A program made the translations under genes and the position numbers. Below the pieces are notes generated by a model. That model was not told where the DNA came from and did no database searches. It saw nothing but the letters and a program-made list of their open reading frames with translations. Shown here in pieces: positions 1 through 12,796 of a DNA stretch of 64,000 nucleotides; position 1 is the stretch's first letter; the number at the start of each line of letters is the position of its first letter. Origin of the DNA: Tardibacter chloracetimidivorans (GTDB lineage: Bacteria > Pseudomonadota > Alphaproteobacteria > Sphingomonadales > Sphingomonadaceae); contig NZ_CP018221.1 in NCBI RefSeq assembly GCF_001890385.1, positions 607,501 through 671,500 on the forward strand. The letters run 5' to 3'.

Positions 1-1273
1 CGAGACCCACCCCCGACTGCTCGATCATCCCGGCCTTGCGTGGTCCGAGGAAGCCCATGGCAAGCAGCACCAGATCGGCCTTGAGCTGGAACTCGCTACC
101 CGGAATCTCCTTCATCTCCATCCGGCCGTCGTCGGATTTCACCCATTCGATGCGGACACATTCCAGCGCTTCGATCTTGCCGTTGCTTCCGATCGCGCGC
201 TTGGTGACGACCGCCCAGTCGCGCTCGCAGCCTTCCTCATGCGAGGATGAGGTGCGAAGCTTCAGCGGCCAGTCGGGCCAGGTCAGCGTCTTGTTTTCCT
301 TCGCGGGCGGCCTGGGCATGATCTCGAGCTGGGTCACCGACGCCGCGCCCTGGCGGTTCGAGGTTCCCACACAGTCCGACCCCGTATCCCCGCCGCCGAT
401 CACAACGACATGCTTGCCCGTCGCCGTGATCGATCCGCGCGGCGCGGCGCGCACCTCGTCGTCGCCTGCCACCCGCTTGTTCTGCTGGGTCAGGAACTCC
501 ATCGCGAAGCGGACGCCCGACAGTTCGGAGCCCGGAATCTCCAGCGGGCGCGGATGCTCCGCCCCTCCGGCCAGAACGACCGCATCGTAGTTTTCCCGAA
601 GCGAATCCATCGACACCATCACGCCCACTTCGACGGAGGTGCGGAACTCGACGCCTTCCGCCTCCATCTGCTGCGCACGGCGGTTGATCAGATGCTTTTC
701 CATCTTGAAATCGGGAATGCCATAGCGAAGCAGCCCGCCCAGGCGGTCGTTCTTCTCGAACACCGTCACGGCATGACCGGCGCGGGCGAGCTGCTGGGCG
801 CAGGCAAGCCCCGCCGGACCGGAACCGACGACGGCAACCCGCTTGCCGCTCCGGCGCTTGGGCGGCTGCGGCTGAATCCAGCCTTCTTCCCAGCCGCGAT
901 CGACGATCTGGCATTCGATCGTCTTGATCGTGACCGGCGCGTCATCGATGTTGAGCGTGCAGCTCGCCTCGCATGGCGCGGGGCAGACCCTGCCGGTGAA
1001 CTCCGGAAAATTGTTGGTGGAATGCAGCGTATCCAGCGCCACCTTCCAGTCGTCGGAATAGACCAGATGGTTCCAGTCCGGGATCATGTTGTTCACCGGA
1101 CAGCCGTTATGGCAGAACGGAATGCCGCAGTTCATGCAGCGCGCCGCCTGATCCTTCAGCTCGTTCTCGGGCAACGGCTTTACGAACTCGTTCCAGTTCT
1201 TCAGGCGCTCCTCGGGCTTTTCATAGCCGCGGTCGCGACGCTCGATCTCAAGGAATCCGGTGGGCTTTCCCAT
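1..1273 (-). CDS. gltD: glutamate synthase (NADPH) small subunit, C-terminus cut by window edge
   Basis: GltD passes electrons from NADPH through FAD and iron-sulfur clusters to the large subunit GltB, which makes two glutamates from glutamine and 2-oxoglutarate. Reading starts at ATG 1273 ([14 protein letters not shown]) and stays open for 424 codons to the left edge, so roughly the last 50 residues are missing. Visible are the N-terminal cysteine motifs [14 protein letters not shown] and [12 protein letters not shown] for [4Fe-4S] clusters. Two dinucleotide-binding glycine motifs follow, [10 protein letters not shown] (FAD) and [12 protein letters not shown] (NADPH). The last visible residues, [17 protein letters not shown], match the conserved end of the family. 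It lies 24 bp downstream of gltB, clearly as one operon. Confidence 0.97.
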   Translation of the reverse strand, partial: MGKPTGFLEIERRDRGYEKPEERLKNWNEFVKPLPENELKDQAARCMNCGIPFCHNGCPVNNMIPDWNHLVYSDDWKVALDTLHSTNNFPEFTGRVCPAPCEASCTLNIDDAPVTIKTIECQIVDRGWEEGWIQPQPPKRRSGKRVAVVGSGPAGLACAQQLARAGHAVTVFEKNDRLGGLLRYGIPDFKMEKHLINRRAQQMEAEGVEFRTSVEVGVMVSMDSLRENYDAVVLAGGAEHPRPLEIPGSELSGVRFAMEFLTQQNKRVAGDDEVRAAPRGSITATGKHVVVIGGGDTGSDCVGTSNRQGAASVTQLEIMPRPPAKENKTLTWPDWPLKLRTSSSHEEGCERDWAVVTKRAIGSNGKIEALECVRIEWVKSDDGRMEMKEIPGSEFQLKADLVLLAMGFLGPRKAGMIEQSGVGL

Positions 1274-1297
1274 TATCTGTTCTCCAGCGCGCGGGCG

Positions 1298-5938
<4,641 letters not shown>

Positions 5939-6182
5939 CTTCAACACAACCCCTGTTGCCCGCATTTCGTAGCGAGTGAAAAGCGCGGCGCCTCATACCG
6001 AAAATCTGGCCGCTGACAAATGCCGAGCTACGAACGGCAGCAGGCGAGGTTATACACGCCGGGCCAGCAGCGGCAGATCATTAACGATCTCCGCGCATCT
6101 GACATAACCTCGGTGGAATCTGCAACCCCCAAGGGGTGGCGATGGCCCTAAAGCCACCATGTCCGGCCATCAGAGGCCATGC

Positions 6183-7505
6183 TCAGCGGAGCTGACGCCC
6201 CGCCCGCACCTCGCGATGCGCGTGATCCAGAAACTCGTCCAGATTCGCCCAGCCGTCGCCGTCCGCATCGCCCCAGCCATCGTTACGCGCAGGGTCCAGC
6301 CCGTTCGCGACTTCCCAGGCGTCCGACATGCCGTCGCCATCCCCGTCCCGATATGGCGTGCCCGAGGCAATGGAGGGAAGCTGCCTGACGGCGTCCTTGG
6401 CGATGATGGAGCCGGTCCGCCTCATCACCTCGCTCACGATCTTCTGGTCAAATCCGTCACGGGGGAATGCGCCGGCGCCTGCCAGCACCGCATTATATGC
6501 CTGGCGGGCTGGCATCGCGCCCGACGCGAGCGCACACACCGGCTTGTTCACCACCGCGATGGTCGCGGGGTCGGTCGTCATGCGGAATATGCCGTCAAGC
6601 TGATTGCCCGAATGATAGATGCGGGCGATGCCCGTGGAGCCGATTGTCTGCCGGTCGATCGCGCCGATCGCGCCCGAGGTGTTCGGCCCGGCGCGGAAAT
6701 AGTTGTTGATGATGTTGACCGGCGTTCCCCCGGCGCTCTCCCATATCTCGGCGAACTGCGAACCGGCGTTGTAGAAGACGTTATTGACGATCTCCACGCA
6801 CGAATCAGGCGGGAAATTGGCGTCCGGATTGCGGTCGCCATTGTGCGCGCACAGATTCTTCACGAAGCTGAAGCGTTGCGGGCCGCGCGGATCGCTTGCA
6901 AGCAGCGCGCATTTATCGTGCCTAGGGATTCCCTCGGCGAATATCGACCATGACACGGTGATCAGATCGTTCTGGCCCTGTCCGTTGACATTCTCGTCCA
7001 GCGCCCATGAGCCGCTGACATGATCGAGGATGACATTGCTGCTGTCCTCGATCGTGAAGGCGTCGTTTCCACCCCTTTCCTCACCATTTCTGTCCGTCCG
7101 GACGCGAATGTGCCGGACGACGACGTCATGCGTGCGCTTGACCACCAGCGGGGTGAAGCCATTGGCTCCTCCCGCATGGGTCAGCAATATGCCGCCGCCG
7201 GGCGCGGTCTGCCCGGCGATCGTCAGATAGGGATTGCGGATGACAGGCGGCTCACCCGTGAAGCGGATGACGCCGCCCACGGTGAATACGCAGGTTCGAG
7301 GCCCCTTTGCGTCAATGCAGGCGCGCAGCGAGCCAGGCCCCGAATCGTTCAGGTTGCTCACCTTGATGACCGCGCCGCCCCGCCCGCCCTGGGCCTTGCG
7401 GCCAAAGCCTTCCGCGCCGGGAAAGGCATCGGGAGCCGCCGTGGCGGGAGGCGTACAGGACGGAAGAACGGCAGCGAAGGCGATCAGTAGCCGGGCGGTT
7501 CTCAT
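6183..7505 (-). CDS. secreted pectate-lyase-like right-handed beta-helix protein with C-terminal calcium loops
   Basis: This 440-residue exported protein has an N-terminal signal peptide ending near TAAPDAFPGAEGFG. A Cys in LPSC could make it a lipoprotein, but that is uncertain. The body (about 25-380) looks like a polysaccharide lyase family 1 / pectate lyase C beta-helix. It has NLNDSGPGSLRACID, VVVRHIRVR and NVILDHVSGSWALDENV, the last being the usual lyase motif region. Residues about 391-432 carry two Asp/Gly-rich loops (DGDGDGMSDAWE and DADGDGWANLDEF) of the calcium-binding thrombospondin-3/dockerin type. It is the last gene of the minus-strand export operon, so it most likely trims or releases the polysaccharide made here. 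ATG 7505 has GGAG seven bases upstream. Substrate is not predictable; a non-catalytic beta-helix is possible. Confidence 0.8.
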   Translation of the reverse strand: MRTARLLIAFAAVLPSCTPPATAAPDAFPGAEGFGRKAQGGRGGAVIKVSNLNDSGPGSLRACIDAKGPRTCVFTVGGVIRFTGEPPVIRNPYLTIAGQTAPGGGILLTHAGGANGFTPLVVKRTHDVVVRHIRVRTDRNGEERGGNDAFTIEDSSNVILDHVSGSWALDENVNGQGQNDLITVSWSIFAEGIPRHDKCALLASDPRGPQRFSFVKNLCAHNGDRNPDANFPPDSCVEIVNNVFYNAGSQFAEIWESAGGTPVNIINNYFRAGPNTSGAIGAIDRQTIGSTGIARIYHSGNQLDGIFRMTTDPATIAVVNKPVCALASGAMPARQAYNAVLAGAGAFPRDGFDQKIVSEVMRRTGSIIAKDAVRQLPSIASGTPYRDGDGDGMSDAWEVANGLDPARNDGWGDADGDGWANLDEFLDHAHREVRAGRQLR

Positions 7506-7522
7506 GGATACTCCAACATCGG

Positions 7523-8782
7523 TCAGTAGCGCAGCCGCAGTCCCACCCCCGCCCCGGTGCGCTTGAAGTCTTCAAGATCGATCCGCGCGTAACGCTGCGC
7601 ATAATTGGCGTTCACGAAGATCGAAATGTGGCGGTTCATCAGATATTCGACTTCACCGCCCACCGATGCCGTCGTCTCCCGCTGATCGGCTGCCCCGCCG
7701 CGATAGGAGGTGCGACGCACGCCCCCCCGAACGCTCATCAGCAGATTGTGGCGAATCTCCTGATCCAGCCGCAAGCCGATGCGCGTGTCGATACGTCCGC
7801 CCGCGCCCGACTGCACGGTGGCGACATCGCCCCGGAAGACATCGGCGGTGATCGCCGTCCGCTCGTCCGGCGACCAGGTGATCTTGCCGTTGGCGGCAAA
7901 GCCGGAAAAGGAACGGAGGGTCGGGTCATCGGAATTGGTGCGGAAAAGACCGATGCCTATCTCGCCGCGCCACTTGGTGCCGATGTCCAACCCCGCCCCC
8001 GTGAGGAAGCCGAGGGTCGTTGCATCGCGGTCAAGCCCGCTCCGGTCGACGCTGAGCCGGTGATCGCGGCGGTTGACGAAGCCCAGAAGGAACACGTCCC
8101 GCCCGGCCGCAAGCTGCGCCGACACGCGCACCGAGCCGCGCCAGGTGGTGAGATCGCGGTCGCTCTCATCCGGCGCGAGATAGTTCTGGCGCTGCACGCC
8201 GCCCTGCGCCCCGATGCCGATCCGGTTGAGCTTGTAGCTATAGCCGAGTTCGCCGCTCAACATGTCGATCTTGCGCGGCGGCAGATTGGGGTTGCGGGTC
8301 GCCTCCGGATCGGCCCTGCTCTCCACGTCCCGGTCGAACCGCGCGCCAAAGGTCAGGCGGTGCGCGCGGTTGAGGCCGTAATCGCCCTTGGTGCCCAGCC
8401 CGAAGGTCGTCCGGCTTTCCCGGCCGTTGTCGGTATATTCGCGATGATCGGCATGGATGTCGGACTTCAGCCGCACGTCGCCGAACTCCGACGTCGCGTC
8501 GATGCGTGGCGCGATGCTGACGATGATGTCGTCGTCCTCGTTCGCCGAGGTTGCGAACACGTTGCTTTCATACACGCTCTGCACGCGCAGTTCCGGCGCG
8601 ATCGTGGTCGTGCCGAAACGCATCCTGCGCGGTTCATAGCCCGGACGCGGTAGATCAAGGGCCGAGGTTCCCCGATCAACCTCCTGCGCCGAGGCTGCGC
8701 CAAGCGGCAGGAAAAGAGCCAGCAGCGAAACGGATATGACGGCCGGGCGGCCAGTCCGGGAAAACCGCATCACCACGCTCAA
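7523..8782 (-). CDS. outer-membrane beta-barrel protein of an exopolysaccharide export system
   Basis: The protein has 419 residues, with a signal peptide cleaved near AASAQE. A long run of alternating amphipathic strands follows, and the protein ends in an aromatic residue (LRLRY), as outer-membrane barrels do. It resembles the putative beta-barrel porin 2 type often encoded beside Wza-like genes. It overlaps the upstream export gene by four bases (TTGA): a TTG start at 8782 shares bases with that gene's stop. GTG 8776, GTG 8773 and ATG 8770 are alternatives. A GGAGGA ribosome site fits TTG best. The neighbouring Wza-like protein lacks an outer-membrane helix, so this barrel is a good candidate for the actual pore. 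That role is inferred. Confidence 0.8.
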   Translation of the reverse strand: MSVVMRFSRTGRPAVISVSLLALFLPLGAASAQEVDRGTSALDLPRPGYEPRRMRFGTTTIAPELRVQSVYESNVFATSANEDDDIIVSIAPRIDATSEFGDVRLKSDIHADHREYTDNGRESRTTFGLGTKGDYGLNRAHRLTFGARFDRDVESRADPEATRNPNLPPRKIDMLSGELGYSYKLNRIGIGAQGGVQRQNYLAPDESDRDLTTWRGSVRVSAQLAAGRDVFLLGFVNRRDHRLSVDRSGLDRDATTLGFLTGAGLDIGTKWRGEIGIGLFRTNSDDPTLRSFSGFAANGKITWSPDERTAITADVFRGDVATVQSGAGGRIDTRIGLRLDQEIRHNLLMSVRGGVRRTSYRGGAADQRETTASVGGEVEYLMNRHISIFVNANYAQRYARIDLEDFKRTGAGVGLRLRY

Positions 8783-9342
8783 AACCAGTCCTCCGGAACG
8801 AATACGGTGTCGCCAGGCATCACCGGCGTCTGCGGCGTGGCCTGACCCTTGATGATCTTGTCGCCCTCGTTCCGCGTGATCGAGGCCGATTTGGAATCAG
8901 CCCTGAAGGTATAGCCGCCCGCGATCGAAACCGCGGTCAGAACCGACATGCCGGGCACATAGGCATATTGGCCGGGGCGCTGCACCTCTCCCAGAATGAA
9001 GAAGGGACGATATTTCAGCACCTGAGCGCTGACGCTCGGGTCCTTGATCACGTCGCGCTGGCGCAGGTTGTTGGCGATCAGCGCCTCAAGCTCCTGCGTC
9101 GTCTTTCCGCGCGCCGGTATTTCGTCGACGAGGGGAAGCGAGATCGTCCCCGCATCGCCCACCACATAGGTGTTCGTCAGCGCGTCAAGCCCGAAGACAG
9201 AGATGCGGACTTCGTCCCCCGCCCCAAGGCGATAAACGGTCTGCTCCATCTTCTGGATCGGCGGCAGATTACCTTGCGGAGACGAACAGGCCGCCAGAAC
9301 GGCGGAGCCCGCCGCGATCAATAGTACATGTCGGATCATCAT
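8779..9342 (-). CDS. Wza-like polysaccharide export (OPX) lipoprotein, short form
   Basis: This is a periplasmic/outer-membrane export component of a Wzy-dependent pathway. The signal peptide ends in a lipobox (VLAAC), giving a lipoprotein. Next come a polysaccharide-export domain (YRLGAGDEVRISVFGLD) and one SLBB-like segment (FFILGEVQRPGQYAYVPG). At 187 residues it is about half the length of E. coli Wza, and it stops right after the SLBB region (TVFVPEDWF). It therefore lacks the C-terminal helix that forms the outer-membrane pore in Wza. ATG 9342 is preceded by a perfect AAGGAGG. A 94-bp gap separates it from the upstream ligase-like gene, the only sizeable gap in this operon and a possible internal promoter. 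Confidence 0.9.
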   Translation of the reverse strand: MMIRHVLLIAAGSAVLAACSSPQGNLPPIQKMEQTVYRLGAGDEVRISVFGLDALTNTYVVGDAGTISLPLVDEIPARGKTTQELEALIANNLRQRDVIKDPSVSAQVLKYRPFFILGEVQRPGQYAYVPGMSVLTAVSIAGGYTFRADSKSASITRNEGDKIIKGQATPQTPVMPGDTVFVPEDWF

Positions 9343-9436
9343 ACCCCCTCCTTGGACACCCCTGCCACAAAGGCGCAATTACAAGCGCATCCTACCCCAT
9401 CGTGCGCGCACCGCTTCATTGTCTTTGGAGGTACCC

Positions 9437-10711
9437 TTACTGGTGCGCGTTGTTTGGGGAAGATAATTTCCCCAATACGATGACCAACGCAAGCACCAAT
9501 GGGACCATCCACATGCGCGCGTACATGTGCGGACTCGCGACGGAGAAGATCAGGAAGGTGGAAAGCACCGACAGGCCAAGCGCCGCCGCCTGCCTGTCCA
9601 CCCAATAGACGCGCACCACGCTCACCCCGGCGATGGTCAGGAGAAGCATCCAGCCGAGCAGGGCCAGCAGCCCGCCTTCCGCCCAGAGGAGCAGATACAT
9701 GTTGTGGACGGGCACCTGCGTGGGGCTGACGACGCGATACTGGTCAACCCCGATCCCGACGAACATCGTGTCCTCCACGATCTCCCAGGCTTCGAGGATC
9801 AGGTCCATCCGGCCCGTGAACGTGCCGGCCTGGCTCATGTCGCCCGTCTCCAGCGCCTCGCCGACGCGGCCCTGGAAAACCTCCGGAAGCTCAAAGCCCG
9901 AGGCAAGGAGAACCGCCCCCGCCACGGCGAGCACCAGCGCGGCCTTCAGCGTCTGGCGCGTGCCGCCGACGATCAGGAACAGGAACAACACGATGAGCGC
10001 GCTGACAAAGCCGGTGAAAGAGGCGGACAGCACAAGGCCCAGCGCCAGAACCGCTCCCGTGACGTACACGGAAATCAGCGAAAGTTGGCCCCTGGCCCGC
10101 AGATAGAAGGCGAACGGCAGCGCCATGGCGATGACGGCGGCGTTCCAGTTCGGCTGACCGACGAACGCCCCCAGCCGGCCGCCGCCGGTGATGAAATTCT
10201 CGGATATCTTCTGATATTCCTGATAGCTGGCTTCATAACCATAGAAGATGGCCGCCCCAAAGGCCTCCATCAGCACAACACCGGCGATCATCGCCTTCGC
10301 GCAGACGAGCGCCCTTCTGTCGCTCCCCGGCTCTCCGAAAACGAACGGCAGGAGGACCAGGCCGAATCCATATTGCGCCGCCGCAACGAGCCAGCGGACC
10401 GGATCGCCGTTCATCACGCTGCCGATGAACAGGCCCAGGATCATGATGACGTAGGCGGACAGCCAGTAGAGCGTCGTCGGCCCGAACGGCCGCGTCTGGA
10501 CATGGCCGCTGCTCATAAGCAGCGCTGCGGCGATCATGAACAGGATGTCGCTTGTGGTGACGAACACCTCGGCTGGACGCCACTCGACATAGGGCGACAG
10601 CAATGTCGCCAGCGCCGCAAAGAAAAGCGCCAGCTTGAGGAGAGAAGAAGAGGATTCCCTTGTATTCGCGTACACTGGGGCGGCAGAATAGGCGGGACGG
10701 GTGCCTGCCAT
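9437..10711 (-). CDS. O-antigen ligase / Wzy-type polymerase family membrane protein
   Basis: This 424-residue inner-membrane protein has about 10-12 hydrophobic segments and a large periplasmic loop near residues 270-340. The loop contains FTGRMDLILEAWEIVEDTMFVGIGVDQYR and the HNMYLLLWAEGG motif, hallmarks of the Wzy_C/WaaL superfamily. It is the only such protein in the window, so polymerisation of flipped repeat units (Wzy) is more likely than ligation to lipid A. Sequence alone does not separate the two. The start is ATG 10711, where TGATG couples it to the stop of the upstream sulfotransferase gene and GGAGG lies just before. An in-frame start 33 bp upstream is rejected for that reason. 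Confidence 0.85.
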   Translation of the reverse strand: MAGTRPAYSAAPVYANTRESSSSLLKLALFFAALATLLSPYVEWRPAEVFVTTSDILFMIAAALLMSSGHVQTRPFGPTTLYWLSAYVIMILGLFIGSVMNGDPVRWLVAAAQYGFGLVLLPFVFGEPGSDRRALVCAKAMIAGVVLMEAFGAAIFYGYEASYQEYQKISENFITGGGRLGAFVGQPNWNAAVIAMALPFAFYLRARGQLSLISVYVTGAVLALGLVLSASFTGFVSALIVLFLFLIVGGTRQTLKAALVLAVAGAVLLASGFELPEVFQGRVGEALETGDMSQAGTFTGRMDLILEAWEIVEDTMFVGIGVDQYRVVSPTQVPVHNMYLLLWAEGGLLALLGWMLLLTIAGVSVVRVYWVDRQAAALGLSVLSTFLIFSVASPHMYARMWMVPLVLALVIVLGKLSSPNNAHQ

Positions 10712-11565
10712 CAAGCCTCCTGCGGCTCCGCTTCCAGCCAGCACCCCATGTCGCGGCCAAGCATCTTGCTCAGTTCCGCCACGTCATAGGCGTAATATTC
10801 GCTCAGGCGGCGGCGCAGATCATCGGTCAGAGGGGGATAGTCGACCGGCCGGGCGAACTTGCTGCGAGCGGCCTCGAACCAGCTGTTCTGCCGCCACGGT
10901 TCCGCAAGATGCTTCACCGGACGGAGCAGCCGTCGAAGCGCGAGCGGAAGCATGGGCGCTTCCTTGAACTTGACCGGCCCACCCACCTTGAGCGAGGGAG
11001 TCCGGGGTGCGCCGATATGGTCGCACACCTGGCCGATCACCTCATCCGGGCGGCTCTTGATGTCGTCATAGAGTATGATGCTGATCTGCTCGCGCGGAAA
11101 AAAGTCCAGAAAGCGGGACAGATGGCGAAAATAGAGGCCATCTTCCAGAAAGCGCGGGATGCTGGTTTCCGAGCGGATCAGATAGCGTTCGGGATGGGGC
11201 GTCACCGCGCCGCGCCGGAAAAACATGCAATAGTCCGAATAGGCGCGATCGATCGGGTTGCGCAGCTGGACGACAAGCCGGGCTTCGGGAAGCCGCTGCG
11301 CAATGCGCCGCGCAGCCTCCGGATGGGCGAGATAGTCGGCCGATTTCTCGCCGATCACCTGGTCCGCGTCGGCGGCGGCGAAGAAATCTTCGTACCAGTC
11401 CGGCCCGCGGTGGAATTCGGTGCTGAAATAATGCGGCTCAGGCCCCGGCATGAAAATGCAGGGGTTGTGCTGCAACTGATAGTTTATCCATGTCGTCGCC
11501 GATTTGGCAGCGCCGATCACGATAAAGTTCGGGAGGGTGGGACCGGGCACTGGCTGCTCCTTCAC
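10711..11565 (-). CDS. sulfotransferase domain protein
   Basis: The protein has 284 residues with both PAPS-binding motifs of the sulfotransferase family. The 5'-phosphosulfate loop near the N-terminus is NFIVIGAAKSATTWIN, and the 3'-phosphate motif is VVQLRNPIDRAYSDY. The family moves sulfate from PAPS to a hydroxyl or amine. Here the acceptor is presumably the polysaccharide or its lipid-linked repeat unit, since the gene sits between the polymerase-like and aminotransferase genes and overlaps both (one and four bases). No signal peptide is seen, so action would be cytoplasmic, before export. Sulfated bacterial exopolysaccharides are known but uncommon. The specific acceptor cannot be read from the sequence. 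Confidence 0.88.
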   Translation of the reverse strand: MKEQPVPGPTLPNFIVIGAAKSATTWINYQLQHNPCIFMPGPEPHYFSTEFHRGPDWYEDFFAAADADQVIGEKSADYLAHPEAARRIAQRLPEARLVVQLRNPIDRAYSDYCMFFRRGAVTPHPERYLIRSETSIPRFLEDGLYFRHLSRFLDFFPREQISIILYDDIKSRPDEVIGQVCDHIGAPRTPSLKVGGPVKFKEAPMLPLALRRLLRPVKHLAEPWRQNSWFEAARSKFARPVDYPPLTDDLRRRLSEYYAYDVAELSKMLGRDMGCWLEAEPQEA

Positions 11566-12791
11566 CGGGCTGCCGCCGTCAGCACCGACCGCGCGACCTG
11601 GCCTATCCTGACCATTTCTATTTCCTGAAACATGTGATCCACCTGAAACATGATGCTTGTCTCGCCCAGCGCCCGCGCCTGGTCCAACGGCGCGACCGTG
11701 GCCTCCCCTGCCCCCGCAAACGCCCCTTCCCGATAGATTTCCGGGCAGGTGCCGGTGAAGCAGGGCGCACCGGCTGCATTGATTTCGGCAACGATCCTGT
11801 CGCGGGTCCAGCCCGGCGCAAGCCCGGCCGTTTCGATGAAGGCATAATATTTATAATAGGAATGGTCGACGCCTTCCGGCGGCACGGCAAGCCTTACATT
11901 GGGCAGGTCCGCCAGCGCGCTTTCCAGGATCGCCGCATTCCGCCGCCGCGCGGCAAGCCATTGGGGCAGCTTGCCGAGCTGCTGAAGCCCGATCGCCGCC
12001 TGCATCTCCGTCAGCCGGAAGTTCGTTCCAAAGGAGTCGTGGAGCCAGCGGAACGCGTTGCCGGATGCTGGCGATTCAACCGACCGGCGGTTCTTGCCAT
12101 GATCCTTGTACGACCATGCCACCTCCCATGGCGCTTCCTCCCTGAAGAGGAGCATGCCGCCTTCGCCGCCGGTCGAGATGATCTTGTCGGTGCAATAGGA
12201 GAATGCCGACGCGTCGCCGAAGGAACCCACCGGCCGGCCGCGAAGCGCCGCGCCATGCGCCTGCGCGCAATCCTCTATCACCTTCAGGTCATGCGCCCGC
12301 GCCAGCGCCATGATCTCCTCCATTTCGCAGGGCCAGCCCGCAAGATGAACGGCGATGATGGCCCGGGTCCGCGGTGTCAGGACGCGCTCTATCGTGGCGG
12401 CCGTGATGTTCTGGCTGACCGGGTCGACATCGGCGAAGACGGGGACTGCGCCCAGCGACACCGCGCAGCTGGCCGACGCAATGAAGCTGCGCGGCGTGAC
12501 CACCACTTCATCGCCCGGGCCGATGCCAAGCGCCCTCAGCCCAAGCTCCAAAGCCAGGGTGCCGTTGGCGAGCGCAATGGCGTGCGGCATGTCGCACAGC
12601 AGCGCCATCGCCTTTTCAAAGGCCCGGCACTGGTCGCCATGCTGCAAGGCGTTGACCCGCCCGGATCGCAGGACATCGGCAACGGCCGCGATCTCGTCCT
12701 CGTCATAATGGGGCCAGCGCGACCGGATCGCCGGTTGAGCCTGGAGGATCTCGGCCGAATCGGCCGCCTCATGTGAAAGCACGGTGCTCAT
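11562..12791 (-). CDS. DegT/DnrJ/EryC1/StrS-family sugar aminotransferase
   Basis: This is a 409-residue PLP enzyme of the sugar-nucleotide aminotransferase family, which converts keto sugar nucleotides to amino sugars with glutamate as donor. The PLP-anchoring lysine is in CTDKIISTGGEGGM. Other family motifs are ALANGTLALELGLRALGIG, VIEDCAQAHGA and TNFRLTEMQAAIGLQQL. The gene follows the membrane dehydratase by five bases, which would supply a 4-keto-6-deoxy substrate. Together they resemble the PglF/PglE steps towards 4-amino-4,6-dideoxy-GlcNAc. ATG 12791 has only a weak ribosome site, suggesting coupling to the dehydratase. Substrate is inferred from context. Confidence 0.88.
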   Translation of the reverse strand: MSTVLSHEAADSAEILQAQPAIRSRWPHYDEDEIAAVADVLRSGRVNALQHGDQCRAFEKAMALLCDMPHAIALANGTLALELGLRALGIGPGDEVVVTPRSFIASASCAVSLGAVPVFADVDPVSQNITAATIERVLTPRTRAIIAVHLAGWPCEMEEIMALARAHDLKVIEDCAQAHGAALRGRPVGSFGDASAFSYCTDKIISTGGEGGMLLFREEAPWEVAWSYKDHGKNRRSVESPASGNAFRWLHDSFGTNFRLTEMQAAIGLQQLGKLPQWLAARRRNAAILESALADLPNVRLAVPPEGVDHSYYKYYAFIETAGLAPGWTRDRIVAEINAAGAPCFTGTCPEIYREGAFAGAGEATVAPLDQARALGETSIMFQVDHMFQEIEMVRIGQVARSVLTAAAR

Positions 12792-12796
12792 TTTTG

